In this document: piece after piece, positions 37,420 through 51,565 of the stretch | Numbering within the stretch: the stretch's first letter is position 1 | How the letters are laid out: each line of letters opens with the position of its first letter | Origin: Liolophura sinensis | Taxonomy: Eukaryota > Mollusca > Polyplacophora > Chitonida > Chitonidae | Length of the DNA: 64,000 nt | Direction: 5' to 3' | NCBI RefSeq assembly: GCF_032854445.1 | Contig: NW_027018039.1 | Location: 43,863-107,862 of the forward strand | Notes under the pieces: model-generated | The model's database searches: none | Seen by the model: the letters and a program-made list of their open reading frames with translations, nothing else | What the model was told of the DNA's origin: nothing | Position numbers and translations under genes: made by a program

Positions 37420-39612
37420 GAGTAAAAGCAGTTGCTGTGCACGTGATTATGACATAAATGATCATTCAATTGTCACTACAGCCAAAAGTATTGGTCGGAG
37501 AGCAACGCGGTTTGCACCATTCGATTTCTCGTCACAAAATACGTCGGATTAGCGTCTTACCAGCAGCACTGGAACAGTTTTTCCACTTTTGCATTTTTAC
37601 CTGGTCTTTTTGTTAATTGAAATCGGCTACACTGTACTCTGTACAATCGCGACTGGTGATTACTATATTCAACTTTTGACTATAAGTTATGTGCCCTTCG
37701 GTAGCCCAGAAGACCTGAAATCTTTGGGCCAAGCCCATTTAACTCACCCAGCAATTGTCTTACTTCTAAGTCGAAGACAATCTCAATGTCTTTATCTACG
37801 TGTAGAAAAACCAGACCATTTGTACATAAATAAAAGGTACTTGATACAGTCTGCTGTAAAAAGTACAACTAAACACAGACCCACATTTATAAGGTGCCAA
37901 AAGATGCGGAAGTGGGCCAGGCATCGGCAGCTTTTAAAAAATTGCAAATATCCATGGTTTCCATGGGGTAAGAGCCGTTGCTGGGCACGTGATTATGACA
38001 TCAATGATCATTCAATTGTTGCTACAGCCAAAAGTATTGGTCGGAGAGCAACGCGGATTGCACCATTCGATTTCTCGTCACAAAATACGTCGGATTAGCC
38101 TCTTACTAGTAGCACTGGAACAGTTTTTCCACTTTTGCATTTTTGCCTGGTCTTTTTGTTAATTGAAATCGGCTACACTGTACTCTGTACAATCGCGACT
38201 GGTCATTACTATATTCAACTTTTGACTATGAGTTATGTGCCCTTCGGTAGCCCAGAAGACCTGAAATCTTTGGGCTAAGCCCATTTAACTCACCCAGCAA
38301 TTGTCTTACTTCTAAGTCCAAGACAATCTCAATGTCTTTATCTACGTGTAGAAAAACCACAACATTTGTACATAAAAAACACAAGGTACTTGATACAGTC
38401 TGCTGTAAAAAGTACAACTGACCGCAATCCCACATGAATAAGGTGCCAAATGATGCGGAATTGAGCCAGGCATCGGCAGCTGTTGAAAAATTGCAAATTT
38501 CCCTGGTTTCCATGGAGTAAGAGCCGTTGCTGTGCACGTGATTATGACATAAATGATCATTCAATTGTCGCTTCAGGCAAAAGTATTGGTCGGAGAGGAA
38601 CGCGGTTTGCACCATTCGATTTTTCGTCACAAAATACGTCGGATTAGCCTCTTACCAGCAGCACTGGAACAGTTTTTCCACTTTTGCATTTTTGCCTGGC
38701 CTTTTTCTTAATTGAAATCGGCTACACTGTACTCTGTACCATCGCGACTGGTCATTACTATATTCAACTTTTGACTATATGTTATGTGCCCTTCGGTAGC
38801 CCAGAAGACGTCAAATCTTTGGGCTAAGCCCATTTAACTCACCCAGCAATTGTCTTACTTCTAAGTCCAAGACAATCTCAATGTCTTTATCTACGTGTAG
38901 AAAAACCACACCATTTGTACATGAAAAACACAAGGTACTTGATACAGTCTGCTGTAAAAAGTACAACTGAACACTGACCCACTTCAGTAAGGTGCCAAAA
39001 GATGCGGAATTGAGCCAGGCATCGGCAGCTGTTGAAAAATTGCAAATTTCCCTGGTTTCCATGGAGTAAGAGCCGTTGCTACACACGTGATTATGACATA
39101 AATGATTATTTAATTGTCGCTACAGCCAAAAGTATTGGTCGGAGAGCAACGCGGATTGCACCATTCGATTTCTCGTCACAAAATACGTCGGATTAGCCTC
39201 TTACCAGCAGCACTGGAACAGTTTTTCCACTTTTGCATTTTTACCTGGTCTTTTTGTTAATTGAAATCGGCTACACTGTACTCTGTACAATCGCGACTGG
39301 TCATTACTATATTCAACTTTTGACCATAAGTTCTGTGCCCTTCGGTAGCCCAGAAGACCTGAAATCTTTGGGCCAAGCCCATTTAACTCACCCAGCAATT
39401 GTCTTACTTCTAAGTCCAAGACAATCTCAATGTCTTTATCTACGTGTAGAAAAACCACACCATTTGTACATAAAAAACACAAGGTACTTGATACATTCTG
39501 CTGTAAAAAGTACAACTGAACACTGACCCACTTCAGTAAGGTGCCAAAAGATGCGGAATTGAGCCAGGCATCGGCAGCTGTTGAAAAATTGCAAATTTCC
39601 CTGTTTTCCATG

Positions 39613-41808
39613 GAGTAAGAGCCGTTGCTGGGCACGTGATTATGACATAAATGATTATTTAATTGTCGCTACAGCCAAAAGTATTTGTCGGAGAGCAACG
39701 CGGTTTGCACCATTCGATTTCTCGTCACAAAATACGTCGGATTAGCTTCTTACCAGCAGCACTGGAACAGTTTTTCCACTTTTGCATTTTTACCTGGTCT
39801 TTTTGTTAATTGAAATCGGCTACACTGTACTGTGTACAATCGCGACAGGTCATTACTATATTCAACTTTTTACTATAAGTTCTGTGCCCTTCAGTAGCCC
39901 AGAAGACATCAAATCTTTGGGCCAAGCCCATTTAACTCACCCAGCAATTGCCTTACTTCTAAGTCCAAGACGATCTCAATGTCTTTATCTACGTGTAGAA
40001 AAACCACACCATTTGTACATAAAAAACACAAGGTACTTGATACAGTCTGCTGTAAAAAGTACAACTAAACACTGACCCACATTTATAAGGTGCCAAAAGA
40101 TGCGGAATTGGGCCAGGCATCGGCAGCTGTTAAAAAGTTGCAAATATCCATGGTTTCCATAGAGTAAGAGCCGTTGCTGGGCACGTGATTATGACATCAA
40201 TGATCATTCAATTGTCGCTACAGCCAAAAGTATTGGTCGGAGAGCAACGCGGTTTGCACCATTCGATTTCTCGTCACAAAATACGTCGGATTAGCTTCTT
40301 ACCAGCAGCACTGGAACAGTTTTTCCACTTTTGCATTTTTACCTGGTCTTTTTGTTAATTGAATTCGGCTACACTGTACTGTGTACAATCGCGACAGGTC
40401 ATTACTATATTCAACTTTTTACTATAAGTTCTGTGCCCTTCGGTAGCCCAGAAGACGTCAAATCTTTGGGCCAAGCCCATTTAACTCACCCAGCAATTGT
40501 CTTACTTCTAAGTCCAAGACAATCTCAATGTCTTTATCTACGTGTAGAAAAACCAGACCATTTGTACATAAAAAACACAAGGTACTTCATACAGTCTGCT
40601 GTAAAAAGTACAACTGACCGCAATCCCACATGAATAAGGTGCCAAAAGATGCGGAATTGAGCCAGGTATCGGCAGCTGTTGAAAAATTGCAAATTTCCCT
40701 GGTTTCCATGGAGTAAGAGCCGTTGCTGTGCACGTGATTATGACATAAATGATCATTCAATTGTCACTACAGGCAAAAGTATTGGTCGGAGAGCAACGCG
40801 GTTTGCACCATTCGATTTCTCGTCACAAAATACGTCGGATTAGCCTCTTACCAGCAGCACTGGAACAATTTTTCCACTTTTGCATTTTTGCCTGGTCTTT
40901 TTCTTAATTGAAATCGGCTACACTGTACTATGTGCCATCGCGACTGGTCATTACTATATTCAATATTTGACTATATGTTATGTGCCCTTCGGTAGCCCAG
41001 AAGACGTCAAATCTTTGGGCTAAGCCCATTTAACTCACCCAGCAATTGCCTTACTTCTAAGTCGAAGACAATCTCAATGTCTTTATCTACGTGTAGAAAA
41101 ACCACACCATTTGTTTATATAAAACACAAGGTTCTTGATACAGTCTGCTGTAAAAAGTACAACTGAACACTGACCCGCTTCAGTAAGGTGCCAAAAGATG
41201 CGGAATTGGGCCAGGCATCGGTAGCTGTTGAAAAATTGCAAATTTCCCTGGTTTCCATGGAGTAAGAGCCGTTGCTGGGCACGTGATTATGACATAAATG
41301 ATCATTCAATTGTCACTACAGCCAAAAGTATTGGTCGGAGAGCAACGCAGTTTGCACCATTCGATTTCTCATCACAAAATACGTCGGATTAGCCTCTTAC
41401 CAGCAGCACTGGAACAGTTTTTCCACTTTTGCATTTTTGCCTGGTCTTTTTGTTAATTGAAATCGGCTACACTGTACTCTGTACAATCGCGACTGGTCAT
41501 TACTATATTCAACTTTTGACCATAAGTTCTGTGCCCTTCGGTAGCCCAGAAGACCTGAAATCTTTGGGCCAAGCCCATTTAACTCACCCAGCAATTGTCT
41601 TACTTCTAAGTCCAAGACAATCTCAATGTCTTTATCTACGTGTAGAAAAACCACACCATTTGTACATAAAAAACACAAGGTACTTGATACATTCTGCTGT
41701 AAAAAGTACAACTGAACACTGACCCACTTCAGTAAGGTGCCAAAAGATGCGGAATTGAGCCAGGCATCGGCAGCTGTTGAAAAATTGCAAATTTCCCTGT
41801 TTTCCATG
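39613..41808 (+). repeat. Four-monomer block, first copy of a 2196-bp duplication
   Basis: Monomers 39613, 40162, 40711 and 41260 correspond to 41809, 42358, 42907 and 43456. Marks include CCATAGAGTAAG at the start of the second unit, GAATTCGGCTACAC in the second, TGTGCCATCGCG in the third and TTTATATAAAACAC in its 3' half. The junction lies inside 41260, which ends like 39064 (GACCATAAGTTCTG). Confidence 0.91.
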
Positions 41809-44004
41809 GAGTAAGAGCCGTTGCTGGGCACGTGATTATGACATAAATGATTATTTAATTGTCGCTACAGCCAAAAGTATTTGTCGGAGAGCAACGCGGT
41901 TTGCACCATTCGATTTCTCGTCACAAAATACGTCGGATTAGCTTCTTACCAGCAGCACTGGAACAGTTTTTCCACTTTTGCATTTTTACCTGGTCTTTTT
42001 GTTAATTGAAATCGGCTACACTGTACTGTGTACAATCGCGACAGGTCATTACTATATTCAACTTTTTACTATAAGTTCTGTGCCCTTCAGTAGCCCAGAA
42101 GACATCAAATCTTTGGGCCAAGCCCATTTAACTCACCCAGCAATTGTCTTACTTCTAAGTCCAAGACGATCTCAATGTCTTTATCTACGTGTAGAAAAAC
42201 CACACCATTTGTACATAAAAAACACAAGGTACTTGATACAGTCTGCTGTAAAAAGTACAACTAAACACTGACCCACATTTATAAGGTGCCAAAAGATGCG
42301 GAATTGGGCCAGGCATCGGCAGCTGTTAAAAAATTGCAAATATCCATGGTTTCCATAGAGTAAGAGCCGTTGCTGGGCACGTGATTATGACATCAATGAT
42401 CATTCAATTGTCGCTACAGCCAAAAGTATTGGTCGGAGAGCAACGCGGTTTGCACCATTCGATTTCTCGTCACAAAATACGTCGGATTAGCTTCTTACCA
42501 GCAGCACTGGAACAGTTTTTCCACTTTTGCATTTTTACCTGGTCTTTTTGTTAATTGAATTCGGCTACACTGTACTGTGTACAATCGCGACAGGTCATTA
42601 CTATATTCAACTTTTTACTATAAGTTCTGTGCCCTTCGGTAGCCCAGAAGACGTCAAATCTTTGGGCCAAGCCCATTTAACTCACCCAGCAATTGTCTTA
42701 CTTCTAAGTCCAAGACAATCTCAATGTCTTTATCTACGTGTAGAAAAACCAGACCATTTGTACATAAAAAACACAAGGTACTTCATACAGTCTGCTGTAA
42801 AAAGTACAACTGACCGCAATCCCACATGAATAAGGTGCCAAAAGATGCGGAATTGAGCCAGGTATCGGCAGCTGTTGAAAAATTGCAAATTTCCCTGGTT
42901 TCCATGGAGTAAGAGCCGTTGCTGTGCACGTGATTATGACATAAATGATCATTCAATTGTCACTACAGGCAAAAGTATTGGTTGGAGAGCAACGCGGTTT
43001 GCACCATTCGATTTCTCGTCACAAAATACGTCGGATTAGCCTCTTACCAGCAGCACTGGAACAATTTTTCCACTTTTGCATTTTTGCCTGGTCTTTTTCT
43101 TAATTGAAATCGGCTACACTGTACTATGTGCCATCGCGACTGGTCATTACTATATTCAATATTTGACTATATGTTATGTGCCCTTCGGTAGCCCAGAAGA
43201 CGTCAAATCTTTGGGCTAAGCCCATTTAACTCACCCAGCAATTGCCTTACTTCTAAGTCGAAGACAATCTCAATGTCTTTATCTACGTGTAGAAAAACCA
43301 CACCATTTGTTTATTTAAAACACAAGGTTCTTGATACAGTCTGCTGTAAAAAGTACAACTGAACACTGACCCGCTTCAGTAAGGTGCCAAAAGATGCGGA
43401 ATTGGGCCAGGCATCGGTAGCTGTTGAAAAATTGCAAATTTCCCTGGTTTCCATGGAGTAAGAGCCGTTGCTGGGCACGTGATTATGACATAAATGATCA
43501 TTCAATTGTCACTACAGCCAAAAGTATTGGTCGGAGAGCAACGCAGTTTGCACCATTCGATTTCTCATCACAAAATACGTCGGATTAGCCTCTTACCAGC
43601 AGCACTGGAACAGTTTTTCCACTTTTGCATTTTTGCCTGGTCTTTTTGTTAATTGAAATCGGCTACACTGTACTCTGTACAATCGCGACTGGTGATTACT
43701 ATATTCAACTTTTGACTATAAGTTATGTGCCCTTCGGTAGCCCAGAAGACGTCAAATCTTTGGACTAAGCCCATTTTACTCACCCAGCAATTGTCTTACT
43801 TCTAAGTGCAAGACAATCTCAATGTCTTTATCTACGTGTAGAAAAACCAGACCATTTGTACATGAAAAACACAAGGTACTTGATACAGTCTGCTGTAAAA
43901 AGTACAACTGAACACTGACCCACTTCAGTAAGGTGCCAAAAGATGCGGAATTGAGCTAGGCATCGGCAGCTGTTGAAAAATTGCAAATTTCCCTGGTTTC
44001 CATG
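41809..44004 (+). repeat. Four-monomer block, second copy of the 2196-bp duplication
   Basis: It matches 39613-41808 with few differences, such as TTTATTTAAAACAC at about 43309 where the first copy has TTTATATAAAACAC. The same block occurs once in copy III, at 58144-60339. The last unit here ends with TTTGGACTAAGCCC, as does 59791. Confidence 0.9.
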
Positions 44005-45652
44005 GAGTAAGAGCCGTTGCTACGCACGTGATTATGACATAAATGATCATTCAATTGTCGCTACAGCCAAAAGTATTGGTCGGAGAGCAACGCAGATTGC
44101 ACCATTCGATTTCTCGTCACAAAATACGTCAAATTAGTCTCTTACTAGTAGCACTGGAACAGTTTTTCCACTTTTGCATTTTTGCCTGGTCTTTTTGTTA
44201 ATTGAAACCGGCTACACTGTACTCTGTACAATCGCGACTGGTCATTACTATATTCAACATTTGACTATAAGTTATGTGCCCTTCGGTAGCCCAGAAGACG
44301 TCAAATCTTTGGGCTAAGCCCATTTAACTCACCCAGCAATTGTCCTATTTCTAAGTCCAAGACAATCTCAATGTCTTTATCTACGTGTAAAAAAACCACA
44401 CCATTTGTACATAAAAAACAAAAGGTACTTGATACAGTCTGCTGTAAAAAGTACAACTAAACACTGACCCACATTTATAAGGTGCCAAAAGATGCGGGAT
44501 TGGGCCAGGCATCGGCAGCTGTTAAAATATTGCAAATATCCCTGGTTTCCATGGAGTAAGAGCCGTTGATGGGCACGTGATTATAACATAAATGATCATT
44601 CAATTGTCGCTACAGGCAAAAGTATTGGTCGGAGAGCAACGCGGTTTGCACCATTCGATTTTCTCGTTACAAAATACGTCGGATTAGCCTCTTACCAGCA
44701 GCACTGGAACAGTTTTTCCACTTTTGCATTTTTACCTGGTCTTTTTGTTAATTGAAATCGGCTACACTGTACTCTGTACAATCGCGACTGGTCATTACTA
44801 TATTCAACTTTTGACTATAAGTTATGTGCCCTTCGGTAGCCCAGAAGACCTGAAATCTTTGGGCTAAGCCCATTTAACTCACCCAGCAATTGTCTTACTT
44901 CTAAGTGCAAGACAATCTCAATGTCTTTATCTACGTGTAGAAAAACCACACCATTTGTACATAAAAAACACAAGGTACTTGATACAGTCTGCTGTATAAA
45001 GTACAACTGACCACAGACCCACATGAATAAGGTGCCAAAAGATGCGGAATTGAGCCAGGCATCGGCAGCTGTTGAAAAATTGCAAATTTCCCTGGTTTCC
45101 ATGGAGTAAGAGCCGTTGCTGGGCACGTGATTATGACATAAATGATCATTCAATTGTCACAACTGCCAAAAGTATTGGTAGGAGAGCAACGCGGTTTGTA
45201 CCATTCGATTTCTCGTCACAAGATACGTCGGATTAGCTTCTTACCAGCAGCACTGGAACAGTTTTTCCACTTTTGCATTTTTACCTGGTCTTTTTGTTAA
45301 TTGAAATCGGCTACACTTTCCTCTGTACAATCGCGACTGGTCATTACTATATTCAACTTTTGACTATAAGTTATGTGCCCTTCGGTAGCCCAGAAGACTT
45401 GAAATCTTTGGGCCAAGCCCATTTAACTCACCCAGCAATTGTCTTACTTCTAAGTCCAAGACAATCTCAATGTCTTTATCTACGTGTAGAAAAACCACAC
45501 CATTTGTACGTGGAAAACACAAGGTACTTGATACAGTCTGCTGTAAAAAGTACAACTGAACACTGACCCACTTCAGTAAGGTGCCAAAAGATGCGGAATT
45601 GAGCCAGGCATCGGCAGCTGTTGAAAAATTGCAAATATCAATGGTTTCCATG

Positions 45653-46074
45653 GAGTAAGAGCCGTTGCTGTGCACGTGATTATGACATCAATGATCATTC
45701 AATTGTCACTACAGGCAAAAGTATTGGTCGGAGAGCAACGAGGTTTGCACCATTCGATTTCTCGTCACAAAATACGTCGGATTAGCCTCTTACTAGTAGC
45801 ACTGGAGCAGTTTTTCCACTTTTGCATTTTTGCCTGGTCTTTTTGTTCATTGAAACCGGCTACACTGTACTCTGTACAATCGCGACTGGTCATTACTATA
45901 TTCAACTTTTGACTATAAGTTATGTGCCCTTCGGTAGCCCAGAAGACGTCAAATCTTTGGGCTAAGCCCATTTAACTCACCCAGCAATTGTCTTACTTCT
46001 AAGTCCAAGACAATCTCAATGTCTTTATCTACGTGTAGAAAAACCAGACCATTTGTATTTCCCTGGTTTCCATG
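45653..46074 (+). repeat. Shortened monomer, 127-bp deletion class, copy III
   Basis: A 422-bp unit with the same join near 46057. It differs from 27664 by few bases; one is GCAACGAGGTTTG in place of GCAACGCGGTTTG. Confidence 0.95.
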
Positions 46075-48820
46075 GAGTAAGAGCCGTTGCTGTGCACGTG
46101 ATTATGACATCAATGATCATTCAATTGTCACTACAGCCAAAAGTATTGGTCGGAGAGCAACGCAGATTGCACCATTCGATTTCTCGTCACAAAATACGTC
46201 GGATTAGCCTCTTGCCAGCAGCACTGGAACAGTTTTTCCACTTTTGCATTTTTACCTGGTCTTTTTGTTAATTGAAATCGGCTACACTGTACTCTGTACA
46301 ATCGCGACTGGTCATTACTATATTCAACTTTTGATTATAAGTTATGTGCCCTTCGGTATCCCAGAAGACCTGAAATCTATGGGCTAAGCCTATTTAACTC
46401 ACCCAGCAATTGCCTTACTTCTAAGTCCAAGACAATTTCAATGTCTTTATCTACGTGTAGAAAAACCACACCATTTGTACGTGAAAAACACAAGGTACTT
46501 GATACAGTCTGCTGTAAAAAGTACAACTGAACACTGACCCACTTCAGTAAGGTGCCAAAAGATGCGGAATTGAGCCAGGCATCGGCAGCTGTTGAAAAAT
46601 TGCAAATTTCCCTGGTTTCCATGGAGTAAGAGCCGTTGATGGGCACGTGATTATGACATAAATGATTATTCAATTGTCGCTACAGCCAAAAGTATTGGTC
46701 GGAGAGCAACGCGGATTGCACCATTCGATTTCTCGTCACAAAATACGTCGGATTTTCCTCTTGCCAGCAGCACTGGAAAAGTTTTTCCAATTTTGCATTT
46801 CTACCTGGTCTTTTTGTTAATTGAAATCGGCTACACTGTACTATGTACCAACGCGACTGGTCATTACTATATTCAACTTTTGACTATAAGTTATGTGCCC
46901 TTCGGTAGCCCAGAAGACGTCAAATCTTTGGGCTAAGCCCATTTAACTCACCCAGCAATTGTCTTACTTCTAAGTGCAAGACTATCTCAATGTCTTTATC
47001 TACGTGTAGAAAAACCACACCATTTGTACATGAAAAACACAAGGTACTTGATACAGTCTGCTGTAAAAAGTACAACTGAACACTGACCCACTTCAGTAAG
47101 GTGCCAAAAGATGCGGAATTGAGCCAGGCATCGGCAGCTGTTGAAAAATTGCAAATTTCCCTGGTTTCCATGGAGTAAGAGCCGTTGCTACGCACGTGAT
47201 TATGACATCAATGATTATTTAATTTGTCGCTACAGCCAAAAGTATTGGTCGGAGAGCAACGCGGTTTGCACCATTCGATTTTTCGTCACAAAATACGTCG
47301 GATTAGCCTCTTGCCAGCAGCACTGGAACAGTTTTTCCACTTTTGCATTTTTACCTGGTCTTTTTGTTAATTGAAATCGGCTACACTGTACTCTGTACAA
47401 TCGCGACTGGTCATTACTATATTCAACTTTTGACTATAAGTTATGTGCCCTTCGGTAGCCCAGAAGACGTCAAATCTTTGGGCTAAGCCCATTTAACTCA
47501 CCCAGCAATTGTCTTACTTCTAAGTCCAAGACAATCTCAATGTCTTTATCTACGTGTAGAAAAACCACACCATTTGTACATGAAAAACACAAGGTACTTG
47601 ATACAGTCTGCTGTAAAAAGTACAACTGAACACTGACCCACTTCAGTAAGGTGCCAAAAGATGCGGAATTGAGCCAGGCATCGGCAGCTGTTGAAAAATT
47701 GCAAATTTCCCTGGTTTCCATGGAGCAAGAGCCGTTGCTACGCACGTGATTATGACATAAATGATTATTTAATTGTCGCTACAGCCAAAAGTATTAGTCG
47801 GAGAGCAACGCGGATTGCACCATTCGATTTCTCGTCACAAAATACGTCGGATTAGCCTCTTGCCAGCAGCACTGGAACAGTTTTTCCACTTTTGCATTTT
47901 TGCCTGGTCTTTTTGTTAATTGAAACCGGCTACACTGTACACTGTACAATCGCGACTGGTCATTACTATATTCAACTTTTGACTATAAGTTATGTGCCCT
48001 TCGGTAGCCCAGAAGACCTGAAATCTTTGGGCTAAGCCCATTTAACTCACCCAGCAATTGCCTTACTTCTAAGTGCAAGACAATCTCAATGCCTTTATCT
48101 ACATGTAGAAAAACCACACCATTTGTACGTGAAAAACACAAGGTACTTGATACAGTCTGCTGTAAAAAGTACAACTGAACACTGACCCACTACAGTAAAA
48201 TGCCAAAAGATGCGGAATTGAGCCAGGCATCGGCAGCTGTTGAAAAATTGCAAATTTCCCTGGTTTCCATGGAGTAAGAGCCGTTGCTGGGCACGTGATT
48301 ATGACATAAATGATCATTCAATTGTCCCTACAGCCAAAAGTATTGGTCGGAGAGCAACGCGGTTTGCACCATTCGATTTCTCGTCACAAAATACGTCGGA
48401 TTAGCCTCTTACCAGCAGCACTGGAACAGTTTTTCCACTTTTGCATTTTTGCCTGGTCTTTTTGTTAATTGAAATCGGCTACACTGTACTATGTACAATC
48501 GCGACTGGTGATTACTATATTCAACTTTTGACTATAAGTTATGTGCCCTTCGGTAGCCCAGAAGACGTCAAATCTTTGGGCTAAGCCCATTTAACTCACC
48601 CAGCAATTGTCTTACTTCTAAGTCCAAGACAATCTCAATGTCTTTATCTACGTGTAGAAAAACCACACCATTTGTACATGAAAAACACAAGGTACTTGAT
48701 ACAGTCTGCTGTAAAAAGTACAACTGAACACTGACCCACTTCAGTAAGGTGCCAAAAGATGCGGAATTGAGCCAGGCATCGGCAGCTGTTGAAAAATTGC
48801 AAATTTCCCTGGTTTCCATG

Positions 48821-51016
48821 GAGTAAGAGCCGTTGCTGGGCACGTGATTATGACATAAATGATCATTCAATTGTCACTACAGCCAAAAGTATTGGTCGGA
48901 GAGCAACGCGGTTTGCACCATTCGATTTCTCGTCACAAAATACGTCGGATTAGCCTCTTACCAGCAGCACTGGAACAGTTTTTCCACTTTTGCATTTTTG
49001 CCTGGTCTTTTTGTTAATTGAAACCGGCTACACTGTACTCTGTACAATCGCGACTGGTCATTACTATATTCAGCTTTTGACTATAAGTTATGTGCAATTC
49101 GGTAGCCCAGAAGACCTGAAATCTTTGGGCTAAGCGCATTTAACTCACCCAGCAATTGTGTTTCTTCTAAGTGCAAAAGAATCTCAATGTCTTTATTTAC
49201 GTGTAGAAAAACCACACCATTTGTACATAAAATTCACAAGGTACTTGATACAGTCTGCTGTAAAAAGTACAACTAAACACTGACCCACATTTATAAGGTG
49301 CCAAAAGATGCGGAATGGGGTCAGGCATCGGCAGCTGTTGAAAAATTGCAAATTTCCCTGGTTTCCATGGAGTAAGAGCCGTTGCTGTGCACGTGATTAT
49401 GACATCAATGATCATTCAATTGTCACTACAGCCAAAAGTATTGGTCGGAGAGCAACGCAGATTGCACCTTTCGATTTCTCTTCACAAAATACGTCGGATT
49501 AGCCTCTTACCAGCAGCACTGGAACAGTTTTTCCACTTTTGCATTTTTGCCTGGTCTTTTTGTTAATTGAAATCGGCTACACTGTACTATGTACAATCGC
49601 GACTGGTGATTACTATATTCAACTTTTGACTATAAGTTATGTGCCCTTCGGTAGCCCAGAAGACGTCAAATCTTTGGGCTAAGCCCATTTAACTCACCCA
49701 GCAATTGTCTTACTTCTAAGTCCAAGACAATCTCAATGTCTTTATCTACGTGTAGAAAAACCACACCATTTGTACATGAAAAACACAAGGTACTTGATAC
49801 AGTCTGCTGTAAAAAGTACAACTGAACACTGACCCACTTCAGTAAGGTGCCAAAAGATGCGGAATTGAGCCAGGCATCGGCAGCTGTTGAAAAATTGCAA
49901 ATTTCCCTGGTTTCCATGGAGTAAGAGCCGTTGCTGGGCACGTGATTATGACATAAATGATCATTCAATTGTCACTACAGCCAAAAGTATTGGTCGGAGA
50001 GCAACGCGGTTTGCACCATTCGATTTCTCGTCACAAAATACGTCGGATTAGCCTCTTACCAGCAGCACTGGAACAGTTTTTCCACTTTTGCATTTTTGCC
50101 TGGTCTTTTTGTTAATTGAAACCGGCTACACTGTACTCTGTACAATCGCGACTGGTCATTACTATATTCAGCTTTTGACTATAAGTTATGTGCAATTCGG
50201 TAGCCCAGAAGACCTGAAATCTTTGGGCTAAGCGCATTTAACTCACCCAGCAATTGTGTTTCTTCTAAGTGCAAAAGAATCTCAATGTCTTTATTTACGT
50301 GTAGAAAAACCACACCATTTGTACATAAAATTCACAAGGTACTTGATACAGTCTGCTGTAAAAAGTACAACTAAACACTGACCCACATTTATAAGGTGCC
50401 AAAAGATGCGGAATGGGGTCAGGCATCGGCAGCTGTTGAAAAATTGCAAATTTCCCTGGTTTCCATGGAGTAAGAGCCGTTGCTGTGCACGTGATTATGA
50501 CATCAATGATCATTCAATTGTCACTACAGCCAAAAGTATTGGTCGGAGAGCAACGCAGATTGCACCTTTCGATTTCTCTTCACAAAATACGTCGGATTAG
50601 CCTCTTACCAGCAGCACTGGAACAGTTTTTCCACTTTTGCATTTTTGCCTGGTCTTTTTGTTAATTGAAATCGGCTACACTGTACTCTGTACAATCGCGA
50701 CTGGTCATTACTATATTCAACTTTTGATTATAAGTTATGTGCCCTTCGGTAGCCCAGAAGACCTGAAATCTATGGGCTAAGCTCATTTAACTCACCCAGC
50801 AATTGCCTTACTTCTAAGTGCAAGGCAATGTCAATGTCTTTATCTACGTGTAGAAAAACCACACCATTTGTACATAAAATTCACAAGGTACTTGATACAG
50901 TCTGCTGTAAAAAGTACAACTAAACACTGACCCACATTTATAAGGTGCCAAAAGATGCGGAATGGGGTCAGGCATCGGCAGCTGTTGAAAAATTGCAAAT
51001 TTCCCTGGTTTCCATG
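48821..51016 (+). repeat. Two-monomer (1098-bp) tandem duplication
   Basis: Monomers 48821 and 49370 are repeated as 49919 and 50468. The duplicated segment runs from mid-monomer to mid-monomer, about 48487-49584 and 49585-50682, because 49370 ends with the TACTATGTAC and GTGATTACT marks of 48272. Both copies share the private change GCACCTTTCG (near 49467 and 50565), where other copies read GCACCATTCG. Confidence 0.9.
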
Positions 51017-51565
51017 GAGTAAGAGCCGTTGCTGTGCACGTGATTATGACATCAATGATCATTCAATTGTCACTACAGCCAAAAGTATTGGTCGGAGAGC
51101 AACGCAGATTGCACCTTTCGATTTCTCTTCACAAAATACGTCGGATTAGCCTCTTACCAGCAGCACTGGAACAGTTTTTCCACTTTTGCATTTTTGCCTG
51201 GTCTTTTTGTTAATTGAAATCGGCTACACTGTACTCTGTACAATCGCGACTGGTCATTACTATATTCAACTTTTGATTATAAGTTATGTGCCCTTCGGTA
51301 GCCCAGAAGACCTGAAATCTATGGGCTAAGCTCATTTAACTCACCCAGCAATTGCCTTACTTCTAAGTGCAAGGCAATGTCAATGTCTTTATCTACGTGT
51401 AGAAAAACCACACCATTTGTACATGAAAAACACAAGGTACTTGATACAGTCTGCTGTAAAAAGTACAACTAAACACTGACCCACTTCAGTAAGGTGCCAA
51501 AAGATGCGGAATTGAGCCAGGCATCGGCAGCTGTTGAAAAATTGCAAATTTCCCTGGTTTCCATG
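50468..51565 (+). repeat. Single-monomer (549-bp) tandem duplication
   Basis: Units 50468 and 51017 are nearly the same and both carry GCACCTTTCG and the AAGGCAATG variant. They differ in the 3' quarter: 50468 ends with ACATAAAATTCAC and CACATTTATAAGG, while 51017 ends with ACATGAAAAACAC and CACTTCAGTAAGG. The first is thus a chimera made when one unit was inserted. Confidence 0.88.

Larger units (their letters stand above)
26565..44553 (+). repeat. Super-repeat copy II (17989 bp, 33 monomers)
   Basis: Monomers start at 26565, 27115, 27664, 28086, 28635, 29184, 29734, 30283, 30832, 31381, 31930, 32479, 33028, 33577, 34126, 34675, 35224, 35773, 36322, 36872, 37420, 37966, 38515, 39064, 39613, 40162, 40711, 41260, 41809, 42358, 42907, 43456 and 44005. 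Relative to copy I it has a five-monomer duplication (30832-36321), the loss of one monomer at 36872-37420, and an added eight-monomer segment at about 40162-44004 that contains a four-monomer duplication. Confidence 0.92.
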
